From positions 1,054,001-1,118,000 of the forward strand of contig JAMXDE010000020.1 of NCBI GenBank assembly GCA_026770025.1: a stretch of DNA of 64,000 bases, read 5' to 3'. Source of the DNA: Craspedostauros australis. Its lineage: Eukaryota > Bacillariophyta > Bacillariophyceae > Mastogloiales > Achnanthaceae. Each line of letters starts with the position of its first letter. Position 1 is the first letter of the stretch. Both the position numbers and the translations under genes were made by a program. Shown piece after piece: positions 42,107 to 52,560 of this stretch. Under the pieces are notes generated by a model. It was given only the letters and a program-made list of their open reading frames with translations, ran no database searches and was not told where the DNA came from.

Positions 42107-45093
42107 CTACTTGCCTTGCAACAAATGGGAATACTTCGCCATGGCCTTCTCCAATTTGGGCACCCAAAAGTCATCGATCTTGGGGTTGAGGTAGCAATTG
42201 TACTTCCAGCCATCTGCGTCCTTCGTCTCGCCTCTCTCTTCTGCGCCGTCGGGCCACGGGAACCCGATGCGGCAGAAGCCGTCCCCGCCACCCTTGACGT
42301 TGCAGTGCCTCAGCCAACCGGCGGTGTCTTGCCGAGCGACGGCCTTGCTGTGCACCATGAGACCTTCGTTCACCTCGTCGCCAAACCTTGACAGTGGGTC
42401 GGGGAACGTAACGGCGCTGCCGAACTTATTCCCGTAGACTGTGTAGTTCAGCATGGTCGATGCCGTGATGGTGGAATAGTGGACGAAGTGTTGCCTCACA
42501 TAATCGGCGCGGTATATCTGCTTCTCCGCAGGCATCTTGTGCAGCTTCTTCCCAGGTTTTTGCCTGTCGCAATTGTAGGCCGCCAGCACCGTGACGTTGT
42601 TGGGAATGACCAGATCGAAGCACCCATCGGTACTCTCGCACAAAGCCTTGTCTTTGATGGTCACCGGTGTGCTGTACTCGTACGAAAGATTCATGATTTC
42701 GTGTGTTCATTTCATGTGATTCAGTGTAGTGTCCGCACGTGAGCAAGGCATGGGCGCATTGTTTCGTACCAAAACAGCACAAATCAACAAAAGGAAGGTT
42801 AGAGCCGAATCCATGAGAAGCATGAATGACACAAGGAATGGGGCTCCGAAACGACGCGACATCAACCATGGCAAACAAAAACACACATCATCTCAGCGAT
42901 GCAAACAACGAATCAGTAGCGCGCTCCATCTTTGCCGGCTCATTCAAGGCATTCCGCATCCGTTCTTGCTCTGTGTGTAAGAGACCAGTGCAGCACACTG
43001 CAGCGCCGTGACCCAACTTACTTGATGTGAGTCCTGCGAGGCCATGCTCTCCAAGAGTCGAAGGAGATGATCTTCTTGCCCTCATCCTCGAGCTTGTCGA
43101 GCAGCGGCAGCACGCTGTCGTACTCGCCCATGGGGATGAGGTACTCGTCGATGTCGAACTGCCCTATCCATTTCACGTGCGGACCGAATCGCAACGAGCA
43201 TGATGACTCTGCGGCGTACTGCGAAGAACGTTCGCCAGGCGAATCCACGTTGTTTGGATTGTTGTTGCACACCCTCGATGGCCACGGAATGACCGTGACC
43301 TTGCCGGGGAACAGATCTGCGATGGGTTGCAACGAGCTGGTCTTGGAGAAGGCCCCGGAGTTGTCGTAGATATAGAAATGATCGAATCCCAGATTCTGGT
43401 TATGCGTGAGCCATTCCAGCATGCGTCGCTGTCCGTCGTTGATGGCAAAGCGGTTGCCTCTCGTCGTGTATCCCGCGGATGCCCACAGGCAGGAGACCAG
43501 GTTGTGGGTCTTCTCCTGCTCGGCGACGGTCCCCTCCTGCTCCGCCTGCTGCAGCTGGTCGTACACGTCCGGTTCGTACTCCATCATCGATGGTCTGCAG
43601 ATGGGAACATTCTCCCAGCGTCCCGAATCTTCGACGGTCGGCAGGATGTGGTCGTCACCCCATTGCACGTTGGCATCGAAACGCATCGGCGGTTTGGCGC
43701 GCATCATCGACGGCAACGACAGGTCGTAGTTTGGCACGAGGAACTCGGTCGGCGGTCCGTACCGCGGTGGCGTCCGGATGGTGACCAGATCAATGAAGAG
43801 CGTGGCCCAATCGTCCACGACGCTGTCGCCCGTGCGGATCTGCTCCTGCAAGTGTTGCGGCACGGGACACTTGAAGATGAGCTGCGAGGTGTGGGGCGAG
43901 TTGAGGTTGCGACCGTCGGGCGAGAACATGCTCCTGAGGTGCTTGCGGTAGGTCGTCCATTCGTAATCATTGTTGAAGACGCTGAGGGTCTCCTCCAGGA
44001 CGACGCCGTCCGCATCCTTGAAGCGGCAAATGAAGCGCGTTGCCATGGCATCGTGGTCCGCCTCCTCGTGCGACGACAGACGGTACCTGGGCGTCTTGGT
44101 GAAGGTCGTGTTGGTCCGCTTCAACGGCACATGCTGAAACTGCGTGATCTGCGGCTCCCAATGATCCAGCGCCACCTCTTCTTCCGGCGTTGTCCCCGTC
44201 TGACATCGACGCTTGTTCTGCGCCACGAATTGAATGAAATCCCCCTCATGCGACGGAAAGACGTCATGGATCCACGGCAGGTAGGGATCGTCGTCGGGGT
44301 ACTCATCGACGGGCCATTGGCTGGGCAGGAAGCGGCAGGAGTTGAGCTGCGGAAAGGCCCGCTGCGTGAGATCGGCTGCCGTCGTCGTGCGCACCGGCAA
44401 CGGGCGCTCCTTCCAGATCGACTTATCGATGGGTTCCATGTGTATCTTGAGGACCTGATCTCGCTTTTTATTCGGTGGCTGCTCGCGAGGCCGGTCCAAC
44501 GAATGCGGTGCGATCATGTTGGGTTCCACCATGTGACCGTATGGATTGGCCTTGAACCGCGGACGCCGCACGCGCTTCAAATTGGCCTTGCGCTGTTGCT
44601 CCGCGAGTTCCGCCAATTTCTCGTCCCTCTTGCGCGCGAGCTCGATGGCTTCGTCGGAGATCTTGTCCTTGGCTTGGTCGTCGCCAGCAACGGCACCGTT
44701 GGTCATGCGGTGATTGACGTGCTTCTGAATCTCCACCTTGGCCGTGCTATCGGGAGACAGGCCTTGATGGTGCTGTTGCTGTTGCTGATGCATACGCTGA
44801 TGCTTTTGCGGAGACACGTCCAGAGCCTGCGACGCAACTCTGGCATCATCGGGAGTCATCATTCTGCTCTTGACGCCGCCCATGATGTGGTCGCTGGACA
44901 CCGCCGTGTCGCCCATCTGGTGCACCTTGACGACAGTGACGACAACGCCGACCGCGTAGATCACCCAGATGACACCAAACAAGGCGATCCACGTCTTCGC
45001 CGACTTGAACCATGATGCCTTGCCTTGTCGGCCTCCTTTGGTCAGCGATGACGATACCTGCTGTCGGTTGCGCCGCAATCCCTTGCCTGACAT
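42107..45093 (-). CDS. Glycosyltransferase family 92-type (DUF23) type II membrane protein
   Basis: Two exons, 45093-43022 and 42671-42107, with a 350-bp GT-AG intron; the join is in frame and gives 878 residues. The order is a short basic cytosolic tail, one transmembrane helix at about residues 34-56, a Gln/His-rich and coiled stem, then a lumenal catalytic part. Family signs are CLWASAGYTTRGN, a GFDHFYIYDNSG segment and FDIDEYLIP, whose Asp-x-Asp should bind the metal and nucleotide sugar. Exon 2 supplies NVTVLAAYNCDRQKPGKK and MPAEKQIYRADYVRQHFVHYS. It probably acts in the Golgi, adding a hexose to a glycan; the donor and acceptor cannot be told from sequence. The acceptor site was chosen as CAG before CACACCGG because it keeps the frame. 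Confidence 0.85.
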
Positions 45094-46243
45094 CCTTCGC
45101 GTGCGTATTCGTCGCTGAGTCGAATCGAGTGGATAGTCGTAAGTTGAGGAGAGTGGATGGGTGTGTGTGTGGTTGTGTGTGGTTGTGTGTGGTTGTGTGT
45201 GGTTGTGTGTTTGATGATAATATGTAATAATAGAATATAATATTCTATTATGATGGTGTGCCTCGCAGAGTAGTTGTTGTGCATGAGCTTCCGATTTTGC
45301 GTTTGGTTGTGTCTCTTGTGAGGCCGCTCTGGCGATGCCTGAGCGGTTGTTGCCGAAAAAGAAACAAGTCGAAATCAACGGTTATTCACATGCTACGGAA
45401 AGGAAGCAAGGGGATCCACACCGCACCAACAGAACGACCATTGCTCGTGTGGTAAAGCCAGTGCGCGGAGCCAACAGAGAGGAGATGCTCGAAAGTGTGC
45501 TAGATTATTGTATCGTTTCTAAACGAAGGATAGTGGGCCAATGGCCATTGGTTCTGCCCGATGCTCATGGTGGCATACGTAACCCATGAAGACCACCTGC
45601 ATATTCGTTCTCCGTACCCCGGATCTCCAGACACATTCTTTCCTTTGATGCTGTACCAAACATACTCTGTGTTGGTGTAGTGCACCATGACTTTTGATCT
45701 GTCGCAAACCTATTGGTTCGGTGGGATGAACACGTGGCAGTAGGCACAAACGGTGACAGTATGGTTCAGCTTGCGATTCGTTCAGCTTTCAGGCGCTGCG
45801 ATGATGAGGAAGCACTACTCTGGCACGGCGCAGCAACATTCCATCATCTTGCAGTTCAGACAGTGATTCGACCAACTTGTTGTGATTGCTGCAGCTGTTC
45901 CTGCCTACTCTACTCTACATAAATTACGGCCATCGAACACTCTCTACCTACTCACATTGTATGGCACCGCCAGGTCTACCTTCGTTGGATCGATCCTGTG
46001 CCCGGGATCATCAACCGTACCGCTTCGATTCCTGAAGACAATATGCCGTGCACTCGGCGTCGCCCAACAGCCATTCTGGGATTGCTCTGCGAGAGCGTTG
46101 CCTCATGCTGATCTCATCATCTGTGTCATGTGATGTGAGGTGATGTCACATGACCGCAGGAGCATCAACATCGACGGTGGAGATGCCTTTGCATCTCTGG
46201 CTCTCCGAATGTAGTAGTAAATCCCCGGATAAAATGTTGCGAA
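45094..46243. promoter_or_regulatory. Upstream region of the GT92 gene, with simple repeat and possible coding fragment
   Basis: Near the GT92 start are a tandem GGTTGTGTGT repeat and, at 45226-45253, an imperfect palindrome made of AATAGAATA and TATTCTATT. Farther out, the minus-strand frame 45688-45500 (HYTNTEYVWYSIKGKNV, YGERICRWSSW) has protein-like composition but no recognised family; it could be an exon or fragment of an unknown gene. Confidence 0.35.
45161..45210 (+). repeat. GGTTGTGTGT decamer tandem repeat
   Basis: Four near-perfect copies of a 10-bp unit preceded by a (GT)n run, in the presumed 5' leader of the GT92 gene, 70-120 bp upstream of its start. Confidence 0.85.
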
Positions 46244-46411
46244 TCAGTACTCCACATCATCCTCGGAACGTCTTTGCACATCGCCACTGTCCAGAATGAT
46301 CTTGATGACGAAGAGAGCGAATATGATGGAGATGACACCGAATGCGGCGACCAAGGCGGGGCATGCCGTCACTGTCGCTTGGCCTTTGTTGGATTTCTGC
46401 AGAACGACCAT
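46244..46411 (-). CDS. Small single-pass membrane protein, 55 residues
   Basis: The ORF has a short basic N-terminus (MVVLQKSNKGQ), one hydrophobic helix at about residues 17-40 (PALVAAFGVISIIFALFVIKI) and a charged tail ending in EDDVEY. The layout, Lys/Asn-rich outside and acidic tail, is like small organelle or ER membrane subunits, but I do not recognise the family. Supporting features are the clean start and stop, the coherent topology and a TATAATAGAAAG sequence at 46470-46481, about 60 bp upstream, like those near other starts in the window. Frames longer than this on the same strand run into leader sequence. Confidence 0.55.
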   Translation of the reverse strand: MVVLQKSNKGQATVTACPALVAAFGVISIIFALFVIKIILDSGDVQRRSEDDVEY

Positions 46412-46904
46412 CTTGGAATTCGAGGATTGTGACAGTTGTTGGTTCGTAGGTTGGTTGGTTGGGAGGGGAGTATAATAGAAAGATGCACAGGTGCTGTGCT
46501 TCTCTGTTTGATCGACTGACTGCTTGTCTGAAGAAGTGGTAGGTGATGAATGATGAATGATGAATGATGGTTGCCCCCTTGTTCGATTGTTGTGTTGTTT
46601 GATTCTGAATTCGTTGTTGATGTGCCGCAGCAGAGGACCGCGTTGTGGTTGATTGGTCCGCTGAGTCAATCATGCCAGCGATTCTCGTTCCCGACAATGA
46701 ACCAGAACCACCATGCCCACACATCCACGCAACCGATGTGGGTACAGGGAGGCTGCATGGCTGTGAGCATCCGCACCCTTGCGAGCGACGAGACTCCAGT
46801 GGACATGCAATGCAATGCAATAGCCATTTCTCAGTGCAGGAATGCCATTAGTAGATTGCAAATGTCATCTAATATTATTATGTCCTACTCTGCAATGCCA
46901 TCTT
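46412..46904. promoter_or_regulatory. Upstream of the small membrane protein, downstream of uL13m
   Basis: About 490 bp. It contains three tandem GAATGATGAAT-like copies around 46546-46570 and the TATAATA noted for the downstream gene. No gene supported. Confidence 0.3.
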
Positions 46905-47760
46905 TTAAAGACCCTTCAAATCCTTGAGGGAGAACTTCTTGTTCAATGCATGTGGGTGCGGCAGCTGCGTGTAGCTCTCAAGTCCAAATCGCTCCATAGG
47001 CCCGGACCGCGGCAGAGCTGGTGACACTTTTGTGGATTCTGATGGTAACTGCGAGGTGTGAGGATGCTCCGGGCCGACGTACAGCTTCAATCTCTTCTCC
47101 ATGCACTGATGGCGCAGACGGTTTCGTTTCAGCATGCCCAGCACCGCCGATCGAAGGATCGCATCTGGTTTGCGGTTCAGCTGTTCCTGCGCCGTGCGTT
47201 GCTTCAATCCACCCGGGTAACCAGTGTGCCATCGGTACAGCTTATTCTTCCATTTCTTGCCGCTGAAATGGACCTGTAATGCATGGGCAAACCACGAGTT
47301 GACAGTTGGGTTCGATCGGGTAGTGTTTGCCAGATGTTCGTTCATTCAGAAGAAGATGGTCAGATGTTTCAAGTAGTGGTTGGTAGGGATTGAGTCAGTG
47401 AGTCAGTGGGTGAGACGAGATGACATATGGTCCAAACGAATAGAGGAGAGTATCACATTATAGATTGGGGCCACAATACCAACAGCACCACACCACATCT
47501 AATCACACATCCATACTTCTCCCAAGCGTGGAAAGTAGCCACATGACAAATGGACACAATGATCCACTTGGAGACGCCGCACTCACCTTCTCAGCGTTGA
47601 TAACGACGACGTAGTCACCCACATCCTTGTTGGGTTTGAAGGTGGGCTTGTGCTTGCCTTTGAGCAGCTGCGATATCTGCACCGCAAGGCGTCCCACCGT
47701 CTGGTTGTTGGCATCGATGAGATGCCACGCCCTCTGCACTCCCATTCCTGGAAAAGACAT
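46905..47760 (-). CDS. Ribosomal protein uL13, mitochondrial type
   Basis: Two exons, 47760-47587 and 47273-46905, with a 313-bp intron (GTGAGT...ACAG); phase-0 join, 180 residues. The L13 fold is shown by [65 protein letters not shown] and [25 protein letters not shown], all canonical for bacterial-type L13. The short N-terminus without a signal peptide and the extended C-terminus (about 45 residues beyond the core) fit the mitochondrial large subunit better than the plastid one, whose L13 in this lineage would need a bipartite leader. Assignment to mitochondria is inference. It shares a divergent promoter with the long coiled-coil protein to its right. Confidence 0.92.
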
Positions 47761-48446
47761 ATTGTTGTGCGGTGTGGTGTATTAGTATGGATTTGTTGGA
47801 GGCGGCTTTCTGTCAGTGAAGAGGAAGACTGCTGCGTATAGCGACAGTCGTCACTTCCTTGGTTGCAAAGACAGCGTCGGTGGGCGTGACGATGATAGTG
47901 GCGGTGTTGCTTGATGTGTTGTTGCGCTGTGGTTGTTGCCACCAACGCCGTTCTCTGTTGTTGTTGTGTTTTGGATCGACCGCCATGGTCGTCTGGCCAA
48001 CCATCCGTCTGCCGCTGTTGGTGCCTGCTTGTCTGTAGGAAAGTGCGCCTGGTGACCGACCAAGCTACTCTCAAGTTGGTATAATAACGTCAAATAACGT
48101 TCAAGTGTGATTTGATGAATCAGTCGCTTCAATGACTACATCGACCACGATTTGACGTTACTGGTGAAGAACGCCGTTGGTTTCAAACAACGGTTTCTTG
48201 TTGCAGAAGGGACGAGAACAACGAGAAAATCGCGCCAAAAACAGTGAGATGAGCGCAAAGCCACCAGAAGAGGAGGAGGGTATCTTGCGGTGAGTGGCGC
48301 CAACAATCGAGCAAGAAAGAAAAGCACCAAGCAAACGAGCAAGAAAAGAAGGGAGCAAAGAGGCATACCAAATCACAATCATAGTCGTACTCCATACAAG
48401 TACCCTCAATCAGAGCTGTGCCATCTGACGACGACGGCCAACATCG
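47761..48446. promoter_or_regulatory. Divergent promoter with paired TGACGT boxes
   Basis: The 690-bp region separates uL13m (minus) from the long protein (plus). It contains TAACGTCAAAT at 48085-48095 and its exact reverse complement ATTTGACGTTA at 48150-48160. The core TGACGT is the classic site of CRE-type bZIP factors and, in diatoms, of CO2/cAMP-responsive elements. A TATAATA is at 48079-48085. Binding is inference. Confidence 0.4.
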
Positions 48447-51400
48447 ATGATGCCGTCAACGATGCCATCGACAATGCAGTCTTCAGGAGGGCTGGATGCG
48501 TCGTTGATGACGCCTTCCATGCGAATGTCCGGAATGGCGCCATCTCCATCGCGATCGCCCGCGTCTTTGTCCAATTCGTTGTCCAACTCAATGTCCAACT
48601 CAATGTCGAGATCCCTGTCTTCGTCGTACCAGCGCTTGACCAGAAGCCAGGCAAGACGACGCATGCAGCAAGAGCGCGAGGAGGGTCGCCTGAGCTTGCC
48701 CACGTTGACGCATGGCAGATCGCGCCGCGAGGATGAACGAGATGAAGCTCAGGAGGTGGACCCCTTGGGCGCGACCATCGGGACTTCCAACAGACGCTCC
48801 GTCTCCACCTACAGCCTGCCTACCATTCCTCAGTCGCCGCAATTCGTGTCGACTAGACGCCATCGCAAGGGCAGTCGCGGCCGCAGATCGGATCGTGCAT
48901 CGGCTCAGTTGAAGAGCCTCAACGATCTCGATGCCATGGACTTCACCATGGGCGCAACTCGCACATCGTCTCCGCCGCCAGCTCCGCAGCAGCCAGCTCC
49001 GCAGCAGCCAGCTCTGTCATCGCCAGAAGGAACCAACGGCAGTCCGAAGGTTGCACGATCACGCAAGTCTTCCGACCTCAACGTCTCGCACATCTCGACC
49101 CCATCACCGTCGTCCACATCAGGTGGATCTTCATCGTCTGCTTCGTCTTCTCCACATCGCATGCAGGCATTGCCAGCGCCAGCATCGAATGAGTCCTCAC
49201 CGTTGGAAAAGCAAAGCAAACGCATGACAGTTTCCATCGCAGCCGCGGCAAGCCACCTTCAGAACTTGGCACCGAGTCTGCACAGCAAAATCAACGCTTT
49301 TGCCAACAGCGTGGATCAAGAGAACGTGCCTCCGGTGCCCAACATCGTTCTGGAGCCAAGGCGCAGCCACCAATTTGCACCGAAGCATCTTGGCACGTCG
49401 CTGCAACCGTCGCAAGCCAGTTCTGCTGCGAATCTGCAAGCAGGACTCTCCCAACCATTGGTCAACCGCAATGCACTCATCGATCGCACCAACAAGGGAA
49501 GCGGACTGCGACAGTCTTCGTCCTTGTCGTCCAAAAGACGGAGCAGCAGCAAGTCGATCCTGCAAAATGCTCAGAAGGAGGCACACGCATCGACGGTGTC
49601 GTCGCAAACTCGAAAGAGCGCCAGCAAGGTCAAACACGCAGATGGACCTGGCTCTTTGAGTGCCGCGTCCACCGCAAATGCTCAACCAACGTCATCACAA
49701 GCAGCAGCAGAAACTACGACACTTCGCACATCGGAATCGAGCTGCCGACGCCGACTCTCTGATTCATTCGCTTCCGTATCCTCGCCAGTCGCGGCGCAAG
49801 ACGGACAGCCTCAATCCAAACACCATGTCGGTGACAACAGCAACGATGATGACGAAGACAGCGATGCACCCGTGGAGCCTTTATCTCAAGAGACCATCGT
49901 TTCCGATAAGCTTGCTTCTGAACAACAAGAACAGCGCGAGGGCAGCAGTCGCCATCGTGCTGGTGGTGAGGATCCCATGGATGTGGATACAGAATCGGAC
50001 AAGGAGGAGCCACGTCATGACGGCCCCTGTCAAGATGATGGTGAATCCAATCGCATTGATGCCACCACGGCGCAATCATCTGCATCTCCTGCGAACGAGT
50101 CCGTGAATCAAGATGCATCACACGCTGATGCCATATCTTGCAACGCTGGCAGCACAAATGATGCTATCGACAAGGAGGAAGAACGCAAGGAAAGCGGAAC
50201 TTCCAGCGACTCGCAAGATACCACCTCGACTGCACCTGAACCAAGCAATGATACCAGCAAGCATCATGAGATTGATCAAGCCGACGAGCGTGAGCACCAA
50301 GCACCCAATCCCAATCACGCTTCTTTGCAGCACAGCCAGGATGGCAGACAATCTCCATCGCCGATGCGAAGTGCAGCGAAGCAAAACATCGACGACATCC
50401 AGCTTTCTGTTCCAGATCAGACAGAGATGCAGACCATCAACACCGCATCAACCTCCTGCAGCAATGCATCAGAACAAGCGCAACCGATGGAAGAGCCAAG
50501 TGGTGCAAACCCCAACGTCGAGGACGAAGGCGCGGATACCAGCAAGGCTGCTGAGCGTAATCGTGATGGCCACGGCCAAATCCATGATCTCACGAAACAC
50601 CTGATCAGTATTAGACTGGACTACCCGAACCAGCAGGACATCAACATTCCATCCAAAGACATCATTCAGCATTTCTTCAAGTGTGCTTTGCAGACCGTGG
50701 ACGAGGACGAACACGAACACGAGTCCAACAAGCATGATCCACACGGTTCCAAGGCACACCAAACACAAACGAGCTCCAAACGTGAGCAAACTCAAAGCAA
50801 TGCCAAGGTCACACCCCACAAGAATGATGGGAAAGATCCAGATGGTGAGAACAACGATTCGACCGGAGCTAATGAACAAAGCGGCACTCATGATGCAAGC
50901 CCAGATCAGAATCCTCCAGCAGTCGATGTCGAGTCGCTGCTTCTTTTCCAAAAGTCCCAACAAAAAGACCAAGAGTATCTGCAGGCGGCCGGACTCCTCT
51001 CCCTTCAAGATGTCCTCCTTCCTTCCGTTGCACATGAACAGAATCGAGCAATGAAAATGGTACAATCGAAGCTGCAGCGTGACCCCGATCTCAACGCTGA
51101 CCAGATCAAGTTGGTCCGTGAGGGTCGCAAGCACGTCATCAGGTGCACCCAGTACGCGATGCAAGTCATTGATGATTCTCGACAACGGCGATTCGATCAT
51201 TACATTCAGCAGCAGGTGGATCGCATCGAAGCCATCCGTGCTGCGCAGATCAAGCGCAAGCAGGAGCGTCAACGTCAGCGTCAGGAGAAGCGTGAGCGCA
51301 TCGCTCTGAAGAAGGCCCAGAAAAAGCGCGAACGATTCCAGCGGCTGCAGCGACAGCATCCCAAGAATCAATCATGGTGGCGAGAGGTGGCGACGCTTCT

Positions 51401-52283
51401 CACCGACAAGGTCCAGCTCGAAAAGCAGGAAAAGATGTGGCAACACGCACTGGACGAGTTGGAGCAGCAAGAGAAGGTGTCTGCGAAGGCAGGGGAATCA
51501 GACGCGGATGCGGCAGTAGGCAAAGGCGATGAGAATCCAGCTGCGACGGAACTCACGGTTCCGATGCATGACTTGCACAAGCAACTGGACGAGGGCATGG
51601 CTGACATGACGGTATCCACCAACAGAATCTTCCACCATGTACAGGACAACGTTCTCAGCAAGATCATCCCTGAAGCCAAGTCTGTCCAATCGATGCTCTA
51701 CAAAACCTACCGCCAAGACCACCAATTCGCAGGCTACATGGGCGCAAACAACCCGCGTGCGATGATCCGTTTCTTGAGTCAAACATCGTCTCAGGGGGGA
51801 CAGGAATCACAGGAATCAGCTGCGGCAACAGCGCCGTCCATCTCGCTGAAGCGAAATCTGGAAACCACCATGAGTATCAACAGTGCCAACGGAGGTACAA
51901 TGAGACGTGACGCGGCGAGTGCGAGCGCCCCACCTCGCAAATTCAAGAAGCTGCTGCACGATTTCACTTCAGCAGACGAGCCCATGACGACGCCAAGAAC
52001 GGCGCCCTGGCTGGATCTGCTGCTGGGAAAGAATACCTCGGATGGCAATATGAAAACAGATGACAACAAGACAAGCACGCATGGAGTTGTTGATTCTGTT
52101 GCGAGTGTTGCCGGCACGGGCGACAACCACTTGCTCTCACAAGACACCAACGTTTACGACGAGGAGAACGATCGTTGGTCTGGGAGCGATCTCATGATCG
52201 ACACTTCGGAACAGGGGAATGGGAATGCTTTGGAAGGGCTGACACAACTATCGCAAGATGATGATGATAGCCACGACGTCTAA
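48447..52283 (+). CDS. Long, largely disordered protein with C-terminal coiled coil
   Basis: Single exon, 1278 residues from the first Met at 48447 (other in-frame Met codons follow within 30 bp). Residues 1-700 are Ser/Pro/Gln-rich and likely disordered, with repeated SNSMSRSLSS and PAPQQ stretches. A first ordered block near 710-740 reads HLISIRLDYPNQQDINIPSKDIIQHFFKCAL. A second, about 840-960, starts ESLLLFQKSQQKDQEYLQAAGLLSLQDVLLPS and runs into a highly basic Arg/Gln/Lys helix that should form a long coiled coil. The end, about 1040-1100, is again ordered (TNRIFHHVQDNVLSKIIPEAKSVQSMLYKTY). The design of a disordered leader and coiled-coil tail recalls kinetochore or centrosome scaffolds, but only one MELT-like MDFT is present, so I give no function. 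Confidence 0.65.
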   Translation: MMPSTMPSTMQSSGGLDASLMTPSMRMSGMAPSPSRSPASLSNSLSNSMSNSMSRSLSSSYQRLTRSQARRRMQQEREEGRLSLPTLTHGRSRREDERDEAQEVDPLGATIGTSNRRSVSTYSLPTIPQSPQFVSTRRHRKGSRGRRSDRASAQLKSLNDLDAMDFTMGATRTSSPPPAPQQPAPQQPALSSPEGTNGSPKVARSRKSSDLNVSHISTPSPSSTSGGSSSSASSSPHRMQALPAPASNESSPLEKQSKRMTVSIAAAASHLQNLAPSLHSKINAFANSVDQENVPPVPNIVLEPRRSHQFAPKHLGTSLQPSQASSAANLQAGLSQPLVNRNALIDRTNKGSGLRQSSSLSSKRRSSSKSILQNAQKEAHASTVSSQTRKSASKVKHADGPGSLSAASTANAQPTSSQAAAETTTLRTSESSCRRRLSDSFASVSSPVAAQDGQPQSKHHVGDNSNDDDEDSDAPVEPLSQETIVSDKLASEQQEQREGSSRHRAGGEDPMDVDTESDKEEPRHDGPCQDDGESNRIDATTAQSSASPANESVNQDASHADAISCNAGSTNDAIDKEEERKESGTSSDSQDTTSTAPEPSNDTSKHHEIDQADEREHQAPNPNHASLQHSQDGRQSPSPMRSAAKQNIDDIQLSVPDQTEMQTINTASTSCSNASEQAQPMEEPSGANPNVEDEGADTSKAAERNRDGHGQIHDLTKHLISIRLDYPNQQDINIPSKDIIQHFFKCALQTVDEDEHEHESNKHDPHGSKAHQTQTSSKREQTQSNAKVTPHKNDGKDPDGENNDSTGANEQSGTHDASPDQNPPAVDVESLLLFQKSQQKDQEYLQAAGLLSLQDVLLPSVAHEQNRAMKMVQSKLQRDPDLNADQIKLVREGRKHVIRCTQYAMQVIDDSRQRRFDHYIQQQVDRIEAIRAAQIKRKQERQRQRQEKRERIALKKAQKKRERFQRLQRQHPKNQSWWREVATLLTDKVQLEKQEKMWQHALDELEQQEKVSAKAGESDADAAVGKGDENPAATELTVPMHDLHKQLDEGMADMTVSTNRIFHHVQDNVLSKIIPEAKSVQSMLYKTYRQDHQFAGYMGANNPRAMIRFLSQTSSQGGQESQESAAATAPSISLKRNLETTMSINSANGGTMRRDAASASAPPRKFKKLLHDFTSADEPMTTPRTAPWLDLLLGKNTSDGNMKTDDNKTSTHGVVDSVASVAGTGDNHLLSQDTNVYDEENDRWSGSDLMIDTSEQGNGNALEGLTQLSQDDDDSHDV

Positions 52284-52560
52284 ACTAGTATTATTATTCG
52301 TGAGATAGTCCAGTTCCTAATTGTACGAACAAATGGGCGTGATGCGGAGCAGGGCCAGATGCATTTCGTTGAGGACATCTTGTTTGTACCGCCGCGTCAC
52401 TGGATCGCTGGGCTCCGAAGGGCACCCACCATGCTCGTCGCTCAATGCATACTCGTAGTCGTATGCCCAAACCTTTCCGCTTTGACTTGCTGCAGCGGTC
52501 CATTGCATTGCATTTCGTTGCATTGAAGACATTGCTGTAACTTGATTATTTGACTACTCT

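Noticed and set aside
43327-45015. 562-codon plus-strand ORF
   Set aside because: Antisense shadow of the GT92 gene, with Arg/Leu/Val-rich composition and no domain.
48447-52283. KNL1/Spc7-like kinetochore protein
   Set aside because: Only a single MELT-like MDFT and no RVSF motif or RWD domain were seen; disorder plus coiled coil is not enough.
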